Origin: MED-G105 sp039814575
Lineage (GTDB): Bacteria > Pseudomonadota > Alphaproteobacteria > Caulobacterales > Parvularculaceae
Assembly: GCA_039814575.1 (NCBI GenBank)
Contig: JBCCAY010000019.1
Coordinates: 1-64,000 of the forward strand
Reading direction: 5' to 3'
DNA: 64,000 bases
The translations under genes and the position numbers were made by a program. The notes under the pieces were generated by a model. It made no database searches. It was not told the DNA's origin and worked only from the letters and a program-made list of their open reading frames with translations. Shown here piece after piece: positions 40,785 through 48,636 of this stretch. Numbering within the stretch: the stretch's first letter is position 1; the number at the start of each line of letters is the position of its first letter.

Positions 40785-42247
40785 TGGCCGCAGACGCCCG
40801 CAAACTCTTGCAAGGTCAAACCGGCGACTGGGAGGTCGTCATCGGCCTGGAAGTGCACGCCCAAGTCGCCTCCAAATCAAAGCTCTTCTCCGGCGCGTCC
40901 GCGGAATACGGCGCCGGCCCCAATGAGAATGTCAGCCTCGTCGATGCGGCGTTTCCGGGCATGCTGCCGGTGATCAATAAGTTCTGCGTTGAACAAGCCG
41001 TGCGTACGGGCTTCGGGCTTAACGCTAAAATCAATCACTGGTCGCGGTTCGACCGGAAGAATTATTTCTATCCGGACCTTCCCCAGGGCTATCAGATCTC
41101 CCAATACAAAGACCCGATTGTCGGGGAGGGGGAAATCGAAGTTGAGCTCGACGACGGTGAGATCATCACTATCGGCGTCGAACGTCTGCACTTAGAGCAA
41201 GACGCCGGCAAATCAATCCATGATTTATCGCCGAACGAATCCTATGTGGATCTCAATCGCTCCGGCGTCGCGCTGATGGAGATCGTCTCCAAACCCGACA
41301 TGCGTTCCGCCGAAGAAGCGGCGGCCTACTATTCGAAATTGCGCACCATCGTGCGCTACCTTGGCACCTGCGACGGCAATATGGAGGAAGGCTCCATGCG
41401 CGCGGACGTCAATGTTTCGGTGCGTCGTCCGGGCGACGACCTTGGCACACGGACGGAAACGAAAAACGTCAACTCCATCCGTTATGTGCGCCAAGTGATC
41501 GATTACGAAGCGCGCCGGCAAATCGAGGTGATCGAAAACGGCGGGTCGATCGACCAAGAAACGCGCCTCTTCGACGTCGGCACGGGCGAGACGCGCACCA
41601 TGCGCTCGAAAGAAGACGCCCATGACTATCGTTATTTTCCGGACCCGGACTTGCTGCCGCTGGTGCTCGATCCGTCCTGGGTTGACGCCATCAAAGAGAG
41701 CTTGCCGGAACTCCCCGACGCCAAGCGGCGCCGCTTCATAGAGAGCTTCGGGCTTTCGGCTTATGACGCCTCGGTGCTTTCTCAGGATCGGGAGAAGGCG
41801 GACTTTTTCGAGGCGGTCGCCGAGGGGCGCGACGGTAAGCTTGCGGCTAATTGGGTGACGACGGAGCTGTTCGGCGCCCTCAATAAAAGCGGCAAGGATC
41901 TTGGCGCCTCGCCGATTTCCGCCGCCGCCCTCGGCAAGCTCATCGACCTCATCGCGGCAGGGACCATTTCGGGCCGCATCGCAAAGGACGTTTTTGCGGT
42001 GATGTTCGAAGAAGGCGGCGATCCTGAAGCCATCGTTGACGCCCGCGGGTTGAAGCAGGTGAGTGATGAAGGCGCGATCGCCAAAGCCGTCGACGAGATT
42101 ATCGCCGCTAATCCCGCCCAGGTTGAACAGGTGAAAGAAAAGCCGAAGACGTTCGGTTGGTTCGTTGGTCAGGTGATGAAAACCACCGGCGGCAAGGCGA
42201 ATCCCGCAGTCGTGAACAAAATTCTGAAGGAAAAGCTGGGCGTCTAG
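40784..42247 (+). CDS. gatB: Glutamyl/aspartyl-tRNA amidotransferase subunit B
   Basis: GatB activates the aminoacyl-tRNA and receives the ammonia from GatA. The 487-residue protein has WEVVIGLEVHAQV at the start, SGASAEYGAGPNENVSLVDAAFPGMLPV, RKNYFYPDLPQGYQIS, HLEQDAGKSIHD and the C-terminal YqeY-like part ending KPKTFGWFVGQVMKTTGGKANP. It is complete. Its start overlaps the stop of the hydrolase gene, and it is parted from gatA by the ggt-hydrolase pair. Confidence 0.97.
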   Translation: MAADARKLLQGQTGDWEVVIGLEVHAQVASKSKLFSGASAEYGAGPNENVSLVDAAFPGMLPVINKFCVEQAVRTGFGLNAKINHWSRFDRKNYFYPDLPQGYQISQYKDPIVGEGEIEVELDDGEIITIGVERLHLEQDAGKSIHDLSPNESYVDLNRSGVALMEIVSKPDMRSAEEAAAYYSKLRTIVRYLGTCDGNMEEGSMRADVNVSVRRPGDDLGTRTETKNVNSIRYVRQVIDYEARRQIEVIENGGSIDQETRLFDVGTGETRTMRSKEDAHDYRYFPDPDLLPLVLDPSWVDAIKESLPELPDAKRRRFIESFGLSAYDASVLSQDREKADFFEAVAEGRDGKLAANWVTTELFGALNKSGKDLGASPISAAALGKLIDLIAAGTISGRIAKDVFAVMFEEGGDPEAIVDARGLKQVSDEGAIAKAVDEIIAANPAQVEQVKEKPKTFGWFVGQVMKTTGGKANPAVVNKILKEKLGV

Positions 42248-42318
42248 TGTTTCTCGCGCTTATGCTCGTGCTTGGGCTTTAAAACCGGGCGAGCAAACGA
42301 GCGAGGAGGCGAGAAGTC

Positions 42319-42837
42319 ATGAAGAAAGCAATCTTGGGGCGCATTGTCGCGTCGAACGCCGGCCGGACGGTGCTAGCAGGCATGGCGGCGGCTGCGTTGG
42401 CCGCTTGCGAGACGACGACGCGCGATGGGGCAGGCGATGAGTCGCGCGGGGAGATGTCGGAACGTGACGCGGCGAAAACGGCGGCGTTCTTTGAAAAATA
42501 TGAAAAGACCGGCGAGCGCGAGCGCTGCTTGTTCACCCAACAAATCCGGCAAATTACGCCGATCACCGATCGCGCGTTCCTCGTTCGCTACGGCGTCAAA
42601 GATTTTTACATCAATGAACTGAGCGGCCGCTGCCGCGGCGCCGGCGCGCCGGGGACGGCGCTTGCTTATACGACGACCGGCGCACAATTATGCGCGCTTG
42701 AACTTGTTCAAGTGATCGATTTCAACGGTAGCGTCCCGCGCGGCGCCTGCGGCCTTAGTGATTTCCAAGAGCTCCGGAAGAAATCCGATGACGCGGAAGA
42801 AGACGCCGCGCCGGCCGATAACGAAACCGCCGGCTGA
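42319..42837 (+). CDS. Lipoprotein resembling DUF6491
   Basis: The 172-residue protein has a signal peptide ending in a lipobox (AALAAC, Cys near residue 30). It then has a CLFTQQIRQITPITDRAFLVRYGVKDFYINELSGRC core that resembles the DUF6491 pattern of conserved Cys and strands. Two more cysteines are at about 119 and 138, so disulfides are likely. The acidic tail is disordered. Function unknown. GAGGAGGCGAG stands before the ATG. It lies after gatB and just before a gene for a small membrane protein, which it precedes by 11 bp. Confidence 0.65.
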   Translation: MKKAILGRIVASNAGRTVLAGMAAAALAACETTTRDGAGDESRGEMSERDAAKTAAFFEKYEKTGERERCLFTQQIRQITPITDRAFLVRYGVKDFYINELSGRCRGAGAPGTALAYTTTGAQLCALELVQVIDFNGSVPRGACGLSDFQELRKKSDDAEEDAAPADNETAG

Positions 42838-42848
42838 CGATCGCATCG

Positions 42849-43346
42849 GTGAAATCGTCCATATTTTTTCTGGCCGCGCTGTCGACAGCGTGCGGATTGC
42901 TCTTGACGCTTGTGCTGATGGAGCGGTCCGTTATCGGACTTTTTCTGGGCGATGCTGCGAGCGTTAGCGAAGACGATATTCGCTTAACGTTTTCGGCCTT
43001 AAAGCGGCTCGTTGACGTCTTGCCGTACACATTGGGCGTTCTTATCGCCGCCTCATTTTTGCTTGGCGTTCTCCAGGCGCGCGGAACGGGGTGGCGCCCG
43101 CTCAGCGTTCTCGTCTTGATCATTCTGGCGGCGCCGATGTTTTACAATATCGTCCTCGCCGATACGGCCCTTGTCGTCAGCAATCTGAAAAGCACAGCGC
43201 CAGGGGACGATTTGACCATCGTTCAAAAAAGCCTGCGCGATGCGGCGCTTCAGCATTTTATCGGTTTTGTCGCGTTCTTGTTGGCGCTCACCGTGCAGGC
43301 GCTTCATATTCTCGTCGGCGTACGGGCGCCCGGTACGCCGTCTTGA
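42849..43346 (+). CDS. Four-helix membrane protein, unknown
   Basis: A 165-residue protein with four hydrophobic segments (about 5-26, 60-80, 86-104 and 135-156) and a hydrophilic loop between the first two. I do not recognise the family. It uses a GTG start at 42849 and follows the lipoprotein gene by 11 bp, so the two may be a pair. The third and fourth helices flank a polar stretch (SNLKSTAPGDDLTIVQKSLRDAALQ). No catalytic motif is seen. Confidence 0.62.
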   Translation: MKSSIFFLAALSTACGLLLTLVLMERSVIGLFLGDAASVSEDDIRLTFSALKRLVDVLPYTLGVLIAASFLLGVLQARGTGWRPLSVLVLIILAAPMFYNIVLADTALVVSNLKSTAPGDDLTIVQKSLRDAALQHFIGFVAFLLALTVQALHILVGVRAPGTPS

Positions 43347-43392
43347 TGCGCGTGCTCTTGACGGGCGGCCGCCGACATAGGATGGCCGGGAT

Positions 43393-44988
43393 ATGACGCC
43401 TTCTTCAGAACTTGACGACAACGGATTCGTCGCCAATGCGCCCCCCTCCGCGACGTCTCGCGGCGGGCTTCCTGCGCCTCTTGTCTCGGGGCTCGGTGTT
43501 GTCTTCTTTTTCATGCTATATGGCTGTCTCCATGGCCTCGCCACACGCGCGGCGGGGCCGGCGCTGGCGCTTGACGATGTAAAGCTCAACATCGTCACCC
43601 AGTCTTTTCAGCGCGGCTATATGCCGGAGAATCCGCCGCTTTTTGAATGGCTGTTGCTCCTTGTCCAAAGCGCTGTTGGGCCAACGCTCCTCAGCTTCAT
43701 AATCGTCAAATATGCGCTTTTAACAGTCGCCGGCGTTTTTACCTATTTTGCCGCGCGGGATGTCTTTGACGATCGTCCGTGGGCGGCGTTAACGGCTGGC
43801 GCGCTTATTCTGTTCTACCAACTCGGTTGGAACTATCACCAAGCGTTCACCCATTCGGCGGCGCTCATCGCATGTGTTGCGATCTTTTGGCGGATGCTCT
43901 TCGCCACAATGAAGCGCGGCCGTCTCGTCGACTATGTCGGCTTAGGCGTTGCTTTGGGGCTTGGCGCGTTATCGAAATATTCTTTTGTCGCTGTCGCGCC
44001 GATCGCTTTTGCGGCCGCTGCGCTCGCCGCGCCGGCGTTTCGTCGAGCGCTCGTCGCGCCGAAAATCATTGCGTCGTTCGTTGTCGCGTTCCTTGTCGCG
44101 GCGCCTCATATTCTGTGGTTGGCGACGGAGAACGCTGACGTGGCGGCGAGCGCTGCGGCGCGCTTGCAAGGGGAAGCGGCGCCTTATGGGGAACGTGTCG
44201 CAAAGGGGGCGCCACATGCTCTGTGGGCGATTGTGTCTTATTTCTTGATCGCCAGCCCCGTCGCTGCGGTCGTTTTCGGCGCTCAGAGCCTTGATCTGCG
44301 CGTTTCCTTGCGTGACGCCTCAGCGTGCGTGCGGACCGCCGCATGGGCGACGCTCGGCGGCGCGGGCGGGCTCATCGCTGTGGTGTTTCTGCTCGGCATG
44401 GACAGTATGCAAGAACGCTACGCCATCCCTTTTTTGTTCCCGTGCGTTTTTGCGCTCATGGCGGCCGCTAAAGCCAATGCGACGCCGAGCCGTATACGAA
44501 CCTTCGCTAGTGTCATCGGCATGGTGATGCTCGCCGGCGTTGGTCTGCGCGGCGTTGAAGCGGCGCGCGCCGGCGCGCCTTTCTGCGAAAAATGTCGGCA
44601 GTGGATACCCTATGACCCGTTAGCGGCGGCGATCGCAGAAAATGGGTTCGAAACATATACCCTTGTGGGGTATGATGATCATATCGCCGGGAATTTGCGT
44701 CGGTTGTTCCCTGAATCGCGCGTTCTCTCGATGCATATGCCTTTTTACACCCCTCCTTTGTATCGCTCCGGAGCAGGTAGTGGCGCCGAGCTTTGCGTTC
44801 TTATTTGGTCGCCCGACCTCGCGGCACCGCCACCTGCCTTGATCAAACGGTTCGACCCGCAAAAGAGCCTTCGCGTCGCAGCGCCATGGCGCCATCCTTT
44901 AAAAGAAGATGGTTGGCGAATGACCGAGTGGCGGTTAGAGCCGCTAACGCGCGATTCACGTCTCGCTAAGCGGCTGTGCCGACTGTAG
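43393..44988 (+). CDS. Glycosyltransferase family 39-like membrane protein
   Basis: A 531-residue membrane protein with about ten hydrophobic segments. The first large periplasmic loop begins with ALDDVKLNIVTQSFQRGYMPENPPLFEWLLL, the acidic D-D motif and the NPPLxxW pattern of GT39/ArnT-type glycosyltransferases, which take polyprenyl-linked sugars. A CEKCRQW segment (about 398-404) adds two cysteines in the C-terminal periplasmic part. The acceptor cannot be told; such enzymes modify lipid A, proteins or polysaccharide. The start follows 46 bp of spacer after the four-helix membrane gene. Confidence 0.78.
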   Translation: MTPSSELDDNGFVANAPPSATSRGGLPAPLVSGLGVVFFFMLYGCLHGLATRAAGPALALDDVKLNIVTQSFQRGYMPENPPLFEWLLLLVQSAVGPTLLSFIIVKYALLTVAGVFTYFAARDVFDDRPWAALTAGALILFYQLGWNYHQAFTHSAALIACVAIFWRMLFATMKRGRLVDYVGLGVALGLGALSKYSFVAVAPIAFAAAALAAPAFRRALVAPKIIASFVVAFLVAAPHILWLATENADVAASAAARLQGEAAPYGERVAKGAPHALWAIVSYFLIASPVAAVVFGAQSLDLRVSLRDASACVRTAAWATLGGAGGLIAVVFLLGMDSMQERYAIPFLFPCVFALMAAAKANATPSRIRTFASVIGMVMLAGVGLRGVEAARAGAPFCEKCRQWIPYDPLAAAIAENGFETYTLVGYDDHIAGNLRRLFPESRVLSMHMPFYTPPLYRSGAGSGAELCVLIWSPDLAAPPPALIKRFDPQKSLRVAAPWRHPLKEDGWRMTEWRLEPLTRDSRLAKRLCRL

Positions 44989-45210
44989 TTTATCAATTTA
45001 AATAAAGTATCTATGCTGAGTAAAATTGCAGTTTTCTGCCGGCGGCGTTCTTGCGTTTGGTAATACTCTGGAAACTTCTTGTTTACGTCGTATTAGCCTT
45101 ACCGCTTTTCACTCCTTTTTGAACGTTAGTGATTTTGAACAAATTCCGGCGGCCGCCGTTCAGGGAGGTCCGTCCGGCGAACTCAAAGGTTTCCTTAAGG
45201 GGTGAGATGA

Positions 45211-45486
45211 ATGTCGATGTCTATTCAACCGCAAACGCTTTCCGGCGCTGAGCCGATTATCAGCAGTGACGAAATGTACCGGCGTGGGCTTGAAGCCTCA
45301 GTCGGCGGCGATGACGCGCTGTCCGACCTCGTGACGGCCCATAAATGGTTCAACCTCGCCGCGATCCAAGGTCATCAAGATGCTCGGGTCTATCGCGCGG
45401 AATTGGCCTTGGAGATGAGCCAAGACCAAATCGCCGAAGCCCAGCGCCAAGCACGGGAATACCTGGCGGCGAACCGCTCAAGCTAG
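45211..45486 (+). CDS. Single Sel1-repeat protein
   Basis: The 91-residue protein has one Sel1-like repeat: DEMYRRGLEASVGGDDALSDLVTAHKWFNLAAIQGHQDARVYRAELALEMSQDQIAEAQRQAREYLA. The AHKWFNLAA block is the clearest match. Such short alphaproteobacterial proteins occur widely without known function. AAGGGGTGAG precedes the ATG by a good distance. Its stop is 116 bp before the malate synthase start, and the gap is the leader of that gene. Confidence 0.75.
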   Translation: MSMSIQPQTLSGAEPIISSDEMYRRGLEASVGGDDALSDLVTAHKWFNLAAIQGHQDARVYRAELALEMSQDQIAEAQRQAREYLAANRSS

Positions 45487-45505
45487 CGTCCGGCCGCCCA
45501 AAAGG

Positions 45506-45600
45506 TCTCCGCTGGAGATTTGGGGCGCCGGAAAGACTAGCGTCGAGTGGGGATAATGGGATAAATCTCCGGCGAATAAGCGATGTCTTTCCGGAGATTT
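45506..45600 (+). promoter_or_regulatory. glcB leader with competing hairpins covering the ribosome-binding site
   Basis: Four segments are seen: TCTCC (45506-45510), GGAGATTT (45514-45521), AAATCTCCGG (45563-45572) and CCGGAGATTT (45591-45600). Segments 3 and 4 pair perfectly over 10 bases with an 18-base loop, burying the GGAG that precedes the ATG at 45603. Segment 3 can instead pair with segment 2 over eight bases, freeing the GGAG; segments 1 and 2 can pair locally. The 1:2/3:4 versus 2:3 choice is what a riboswitch or attenuator would look like. No known riboswitch motif was recognised. Confidence 0.6.
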
Positions 45601-45602
45601 GA

Positions 45603-47747
45603 ATGACCGAGACCGTCGATCGCGCCGGCATGTCCGTAGCGCGCGCGTTATCAGACTTTATCGAACAACAAGCCCTGCCTGGCCTTGGCATCGAGGCGGA
45701 TGCGTTTTGGGCCGGCGCCGCGGATCTCATCGAGCGTCTGACGCCCGAGAACGAAGTGCTCTTAGAAAAGCGCGAAGACCTCCAGACCAAAATCGACGAA
45801 TGGCACGAGGAGCACCGCGACGGTCCCTTTAACGCCGCCGAATACAAATCTTTTTTGATTGAGATCGGCTATCTCGTCGATGTTCCCGAGCCGTTTCAGA
45901 TCACCACGGAAAACGTCGACGCTGAACTTTCCAGCCTCGCCGGACCGCAATTGGTGGTGCCGGTTCTAAACGCGCGTTATGCGCTAAACGCCGCCAACGC
46001 CCGCTGGGGCTCGCTTTATGACGGGTTTTACGGCACCGACGCCGTGCCGTTCTCAGGCGATGAAAAGCCAGGATATGACCCCGCCCGCGGCGCGAAAGTG
46101 ATCACAAAAGCAAAAGCGTTTCTCGACGACGCGATTCCGCTCGCATCGGGCGCTCATGCTGATGTCGCCGGCTGGTCGGTTGTGGACGGCGCGGCCGTTC
46201 CGGCGCTGCAAGACCCATCCTTGTTCGCCGGCTATCGCGGCGATCCGGTCGCGCCAGAAGCGATGCTCTTCCGCCGCAATGGTTTGCATATCGAAATCGT
46301 CATCGACCGGGCGCACCCTGTCGGCAAGGACGACCCGGCGGGCATCGCCGACGTTATCTTAGAATCGGCGCTGTCGACGATTGTCGATTTGGAGGATTCC
46401 GTCGCGGCGGTCGACGCTGAAGATAAAGTGCTTGCTTACACCAATTGGCTCGGCCTCATGCGCGGTGATTTAGAGGCGACGTTCCAAAAAGGCGGTAAAA
46501 CTGTTTCGCGCGGGCTCGCGCCGGACCGCGACTATAAAGACCCGTCTGGCGCGGCGTTCAGTCTGAAAGGTCGTTCAACGCTCTTGGTGCGGAATGTCGG
46601 TCATTTAATGCGCACGCCGGCGGTCATCGGCCGTGACGGCAAGCAGGTTTTTGAAGGTCTCTTGGACGGCATCGTGACGAGTCTCATCGCCTGCCATGAC
46701 GTCAAGGGGCTTGGCCGTTATAAAAACTCCACGGAGGGCTCGGTCTTTATCACAAAACCGAAAATGCACGGCCCCGAAGAGTGCGCTTTCACCAACAAAC
46801 TCTTCAGCGGCGTAGAAGATCTCCTAGGGCTAGACCGCAACACGCTGAAGGTTGGTGTAATGGATGAAGAGCGGCGCACGTCCGCTAACCTCGCCGCTTG
46901 CATCCATGCGGTGCGTGAACGAATTGTCTTTATCAATACTGGGTTTTTGGACCGCACTGGCGACGAAATCCATACGAGCATGCGCGCCGGCGCCATGATC
47001 CGTAAGACCGAGATGCGAGATGCGACATGGATCGCCGCTTATGAATCTCGCAATGTGGCGATCGGCTTATCGTGTGGTTTTTCCGGCCGCGCGCAGATCG
47101 GCAAGGGCATGTGGGCGGCGCCGGATCGCATGGCGGACATGATTAAGCAAAAAGCCGGTCATCCAAAAACGGGCGCCAACGCCGCGTGGACGCCGAGCCC
47201 GACGGCGGCCACCTTGCACGCGATGCATTATCACGCGATCGACGTTTTCGAGCGCCGCAAAGAACTGTCGGCGAAAGCAACGCCCTCCCTTGACAGTTTG
47301 TTAGAAATTCCACTGGCGGAGGACGGCCGTAATTGGTCTGAAACTGAGGTCAAAGACGAGCTTGATAACAACGCGCAGGGCATTCTTGGCTATGTGGTGC
47401 GCTGGGTCGACCAGGGCGTCGGCTGTTCGAAAGTTCCGGACATCAACGATATTGGATTGATGGAAGACCGCGCGACGTTGCGGATTTCCTCCCAGCATAT
47501 CGCCAATTGGCTTCTCCATGGGGTGTGTACGGCCGAACAAGTGGACGCCGCGCTTTTGAGCATGGCCGCGAAGGTTGATGCGCAAAACGCCGGCGACCCC
47601 GCTTATCGCCCGATGGCGTCGGATCCTTCGGGCTCAATCGCCTATCAAACGGCGCGAGCGCTCATTTTCGAAGGCATCGCGCAGCCGAGCGGGTACACCG
47701 AGCCCTTGCTCCATAAAAACCGGCTCGCCCTGAAGGCAAAGGGCTAA
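45603..47747 (+). CDS. glcB: Malate synthase G
   Basis: GlcB condenses glyoxylate and acetyl-CoA to malate. The 714-residue protein has the full length of the G isoform. Marks are WGSLYDGFYGTD, the IVDLEDSVAAVDAEDK motif, FINTGFLDRTGDEIHTSM, GKGMWAAPDRMADM and the catalytic-domain end GCSKVPDINDIGLMEDRATLRISSQHIANWL. No isocitrate lyase gene is in the window. The leader folds over the ribosome-binding site. A GNAT gene follows after 10 bp, probably on the same message. Confidence 0.97.
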   Translation: MTETVDRAGMSVARALSDFIEQQALPGLGIEADAFWAGAADLIERLTPENEVLLEKREDLQTKIDEWHEEHRDGPFNAAEYKSFLIEIGYLVDVPEPFQITTENVDAELSSLAGPQLVVPVLNARYALNAANARWGSLYDGFYGTDAVPFSGDEKPGYDPARGAKVITKAKAFLDDAIPLASGAHADVAGWSVVDGAAVPALQDPSLFAGYRGDPVAPEAMLFRRNGLHIEIVIDRAHPVGKDDPAGIADVILESALSTIVDLEDSVAAVDAEDKVLAYTNWLGLMRGDLEATFQKGGKTVSRGLAPDRDYKDPSGAAFSLKGRSTLLVRNVGHLMRTPAVIGRDGKQVFEGLLDGIVTSLIACHDVKGLGRYKNSTEGSVFITKPKMHGPEECAFTNKLFSGVEDLLGLDRNTLKVGVMDEERRTSANLAACIHAVRERIVFINTGFLDRTGDEIHTSMRAGAMIRKTEMRDATWIAAYESRNVAIGLSCGFSGRAQIGKGMWAAPDRMADMIKQKAGHPKTGANAAWTPSPTAATLHAMHYHAIDVFERRKELSAKATPSLDSLLEIPLAEDGRNWSETEVKDELDNNAQGILGYVVRWVDQGVGCSKVPDINDIGLMEDRATLRISSQHIANWLLHGVCTAEQVDAALLSMAAKVDAQNAGDPAYRPMASDPSGSIAYQTARALIFEGIAQPSGYTEPLLHKNRLALKAKG

Positions 47748-47757
47748 AGACAAAGAA

Positions 47758-48237
47758 TTGACGTCTGCTGATGAAAAACTGCCCAGCGTTAATGTGCGCC
47801 GGGCTCTGTCGCCGGCCGACATCGACGCCGTGAAGGCGCTTTTTCTGGAGTATGCGGCGTTTTTAGGCGCCGATATTTGTTTCCAGCGGTTCGACCACGA
47901 GGTTGCAACGTTCCCGGACGTTTATGTGAGCCTCTGGCTTGCGCATGTCGACGGCGCGCCCGCGGCCGCGGTGGGGATGAAAGATCTCGGCGACGGCGAC
48001 ATGGAAATGAAGCGGCTTTTCGTCCGCGACGCGTATCGCGGTGTGGGGCTGGCGCGAGCATTATGCCATGCGCTTATCGACGAGGCGCGCCGATGCGGCG
48101 GGCGACGCGTCGTGCTCGATACGCTGTCGCGCCTAGAGCCGGCGCTCGCGCTTTACGCCGACATCGGTTTTCGCCCAATTGCGCCCTATAATGACAACCG
48201 TGTTGCGGACGTTCAGCATTTCGCTCTGGCTTTGTAG
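47758..48237 (+). CDS. GNAT-family N-acetyltransferase
   Basis: The 159-residue protein is one GNAT domain. The acetyl-CoA-binding motif is DAYRGVGLARALCHALI, the MEMKRLFV strand stands before it, and the LYADIGFRPIAPY strand with the typical YxxxGF end follows. The acceptor is unknown. The start is read as TTG at 47758, because the nearest ATG is out of frame. With only 10 bp to glcB the two are probably co-transcribed. GCCGCATGCGGC, a perfect 12-base palindrome, lies about 20 bases beyond its stop. Confidence 0.82.
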   Translation: MTSADEKLPSVNVRRALSPADIDAVKALFLEYAAFLGADICFQRFDHEVATFPDVYVSLWLAHVDGAPAAAVGMKDLGDGDMEMKRLFVRDAYRGVGLARALCHALIDEARRCGGRRVVLDTLSRLEPALALYADIGFRPIAPYNDNRVADVQHFALAL

Positions 48238-48300
48238 TCTGACGGCGCCCCGCCCACGCCGCATGCGGCTGGCCATGTGCGCCTAACAATAAAATATGAC

Positions 48301-48329
48301 TCGACAGGAGAACAAAAAGAGAATATAGA
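48301..48329 (+). promoter_or_regulatory. Promoter of the 30-residue peptide gene
   Basis: TCGACA (48301-48306) and TATAGA (48324-48329) are 17 bases apart in an A-rich stretch that contrasts with its surroundings. Transcription would begin about 20 bases before the ATG at 48359. Confidence 0.45.
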
Positions 48330-48358
48330 ACAAAGCACGAACGATAAAGGAGGCTCCT

Positions 48359-48451
48359 ATGGAAAACCAATCATTGATTGACGCCGCCGGACTCGGCGTA
48401 CTCATCGCCTTAATCGCCGGATTGCAAGCCTGGGGGCTTGTGCTCGTTTAG
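48359..48451 (+). CDS. 30-residue hydrophobic membrane micropeptide
   Basis: A 30-codon gene beginning MENQSLIDAAG and continuing as one hydrophobic helix to the end (VLIALIAGLQAWGLVLV). It has a near-ideal AAGGAGG site five bases before the ATG, a promoter-like pair upstream and an intrinsic terminator right after its stop codon, so it is a complete single-gene unit of about 150 bp. Peptides of this type are often stress-induced membrane proteins or toxin-like; neither can be claimed here. It lies between the GNAT gene and dnaE. Confidence 0.65.
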   Translation: MENQSLIDAAGLGVLIALIAGLQAWGLVLV

Positions 48452-48485
48452 GCCGCCTCGGCCTGAATGCCGCTGCGGCTTTTTT
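48450..48485 (+). terminator. Intrinsic terminator of the micropeptide gene
   Basis: AGGCC/GGCCT (48450-48464) forms a first hairpin, then GCCG-CTG-CGGC (48469-48479) a second, followed directly by six T (48480-48485). This is the clearest rho-independent terminator in the window. It isolates the small gene from dnaE. Confidence 0.75.
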
Positions 48486-48636
48486 CGGTCGCTCGGCGTC
48501 GGTCGCGAACCAGGTGCGCGTTTGTGCGCCGCCGAAGGCGGTTGCTTCAAATGCGCTATTCGGATCGCAGCGGCGCTTGGTCTCCGAGGTCCGGCGCAAG
48601 CCAAGATCCGGCGCAAAAAGGCGAGGGCGTTCATTC

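Noticed and set aside
45487..45602. Glycine riboswitch before malate synthase
   Set aside because: The leader lacks the conserved glycine-aptamer core segments; only the competing stems are seen.
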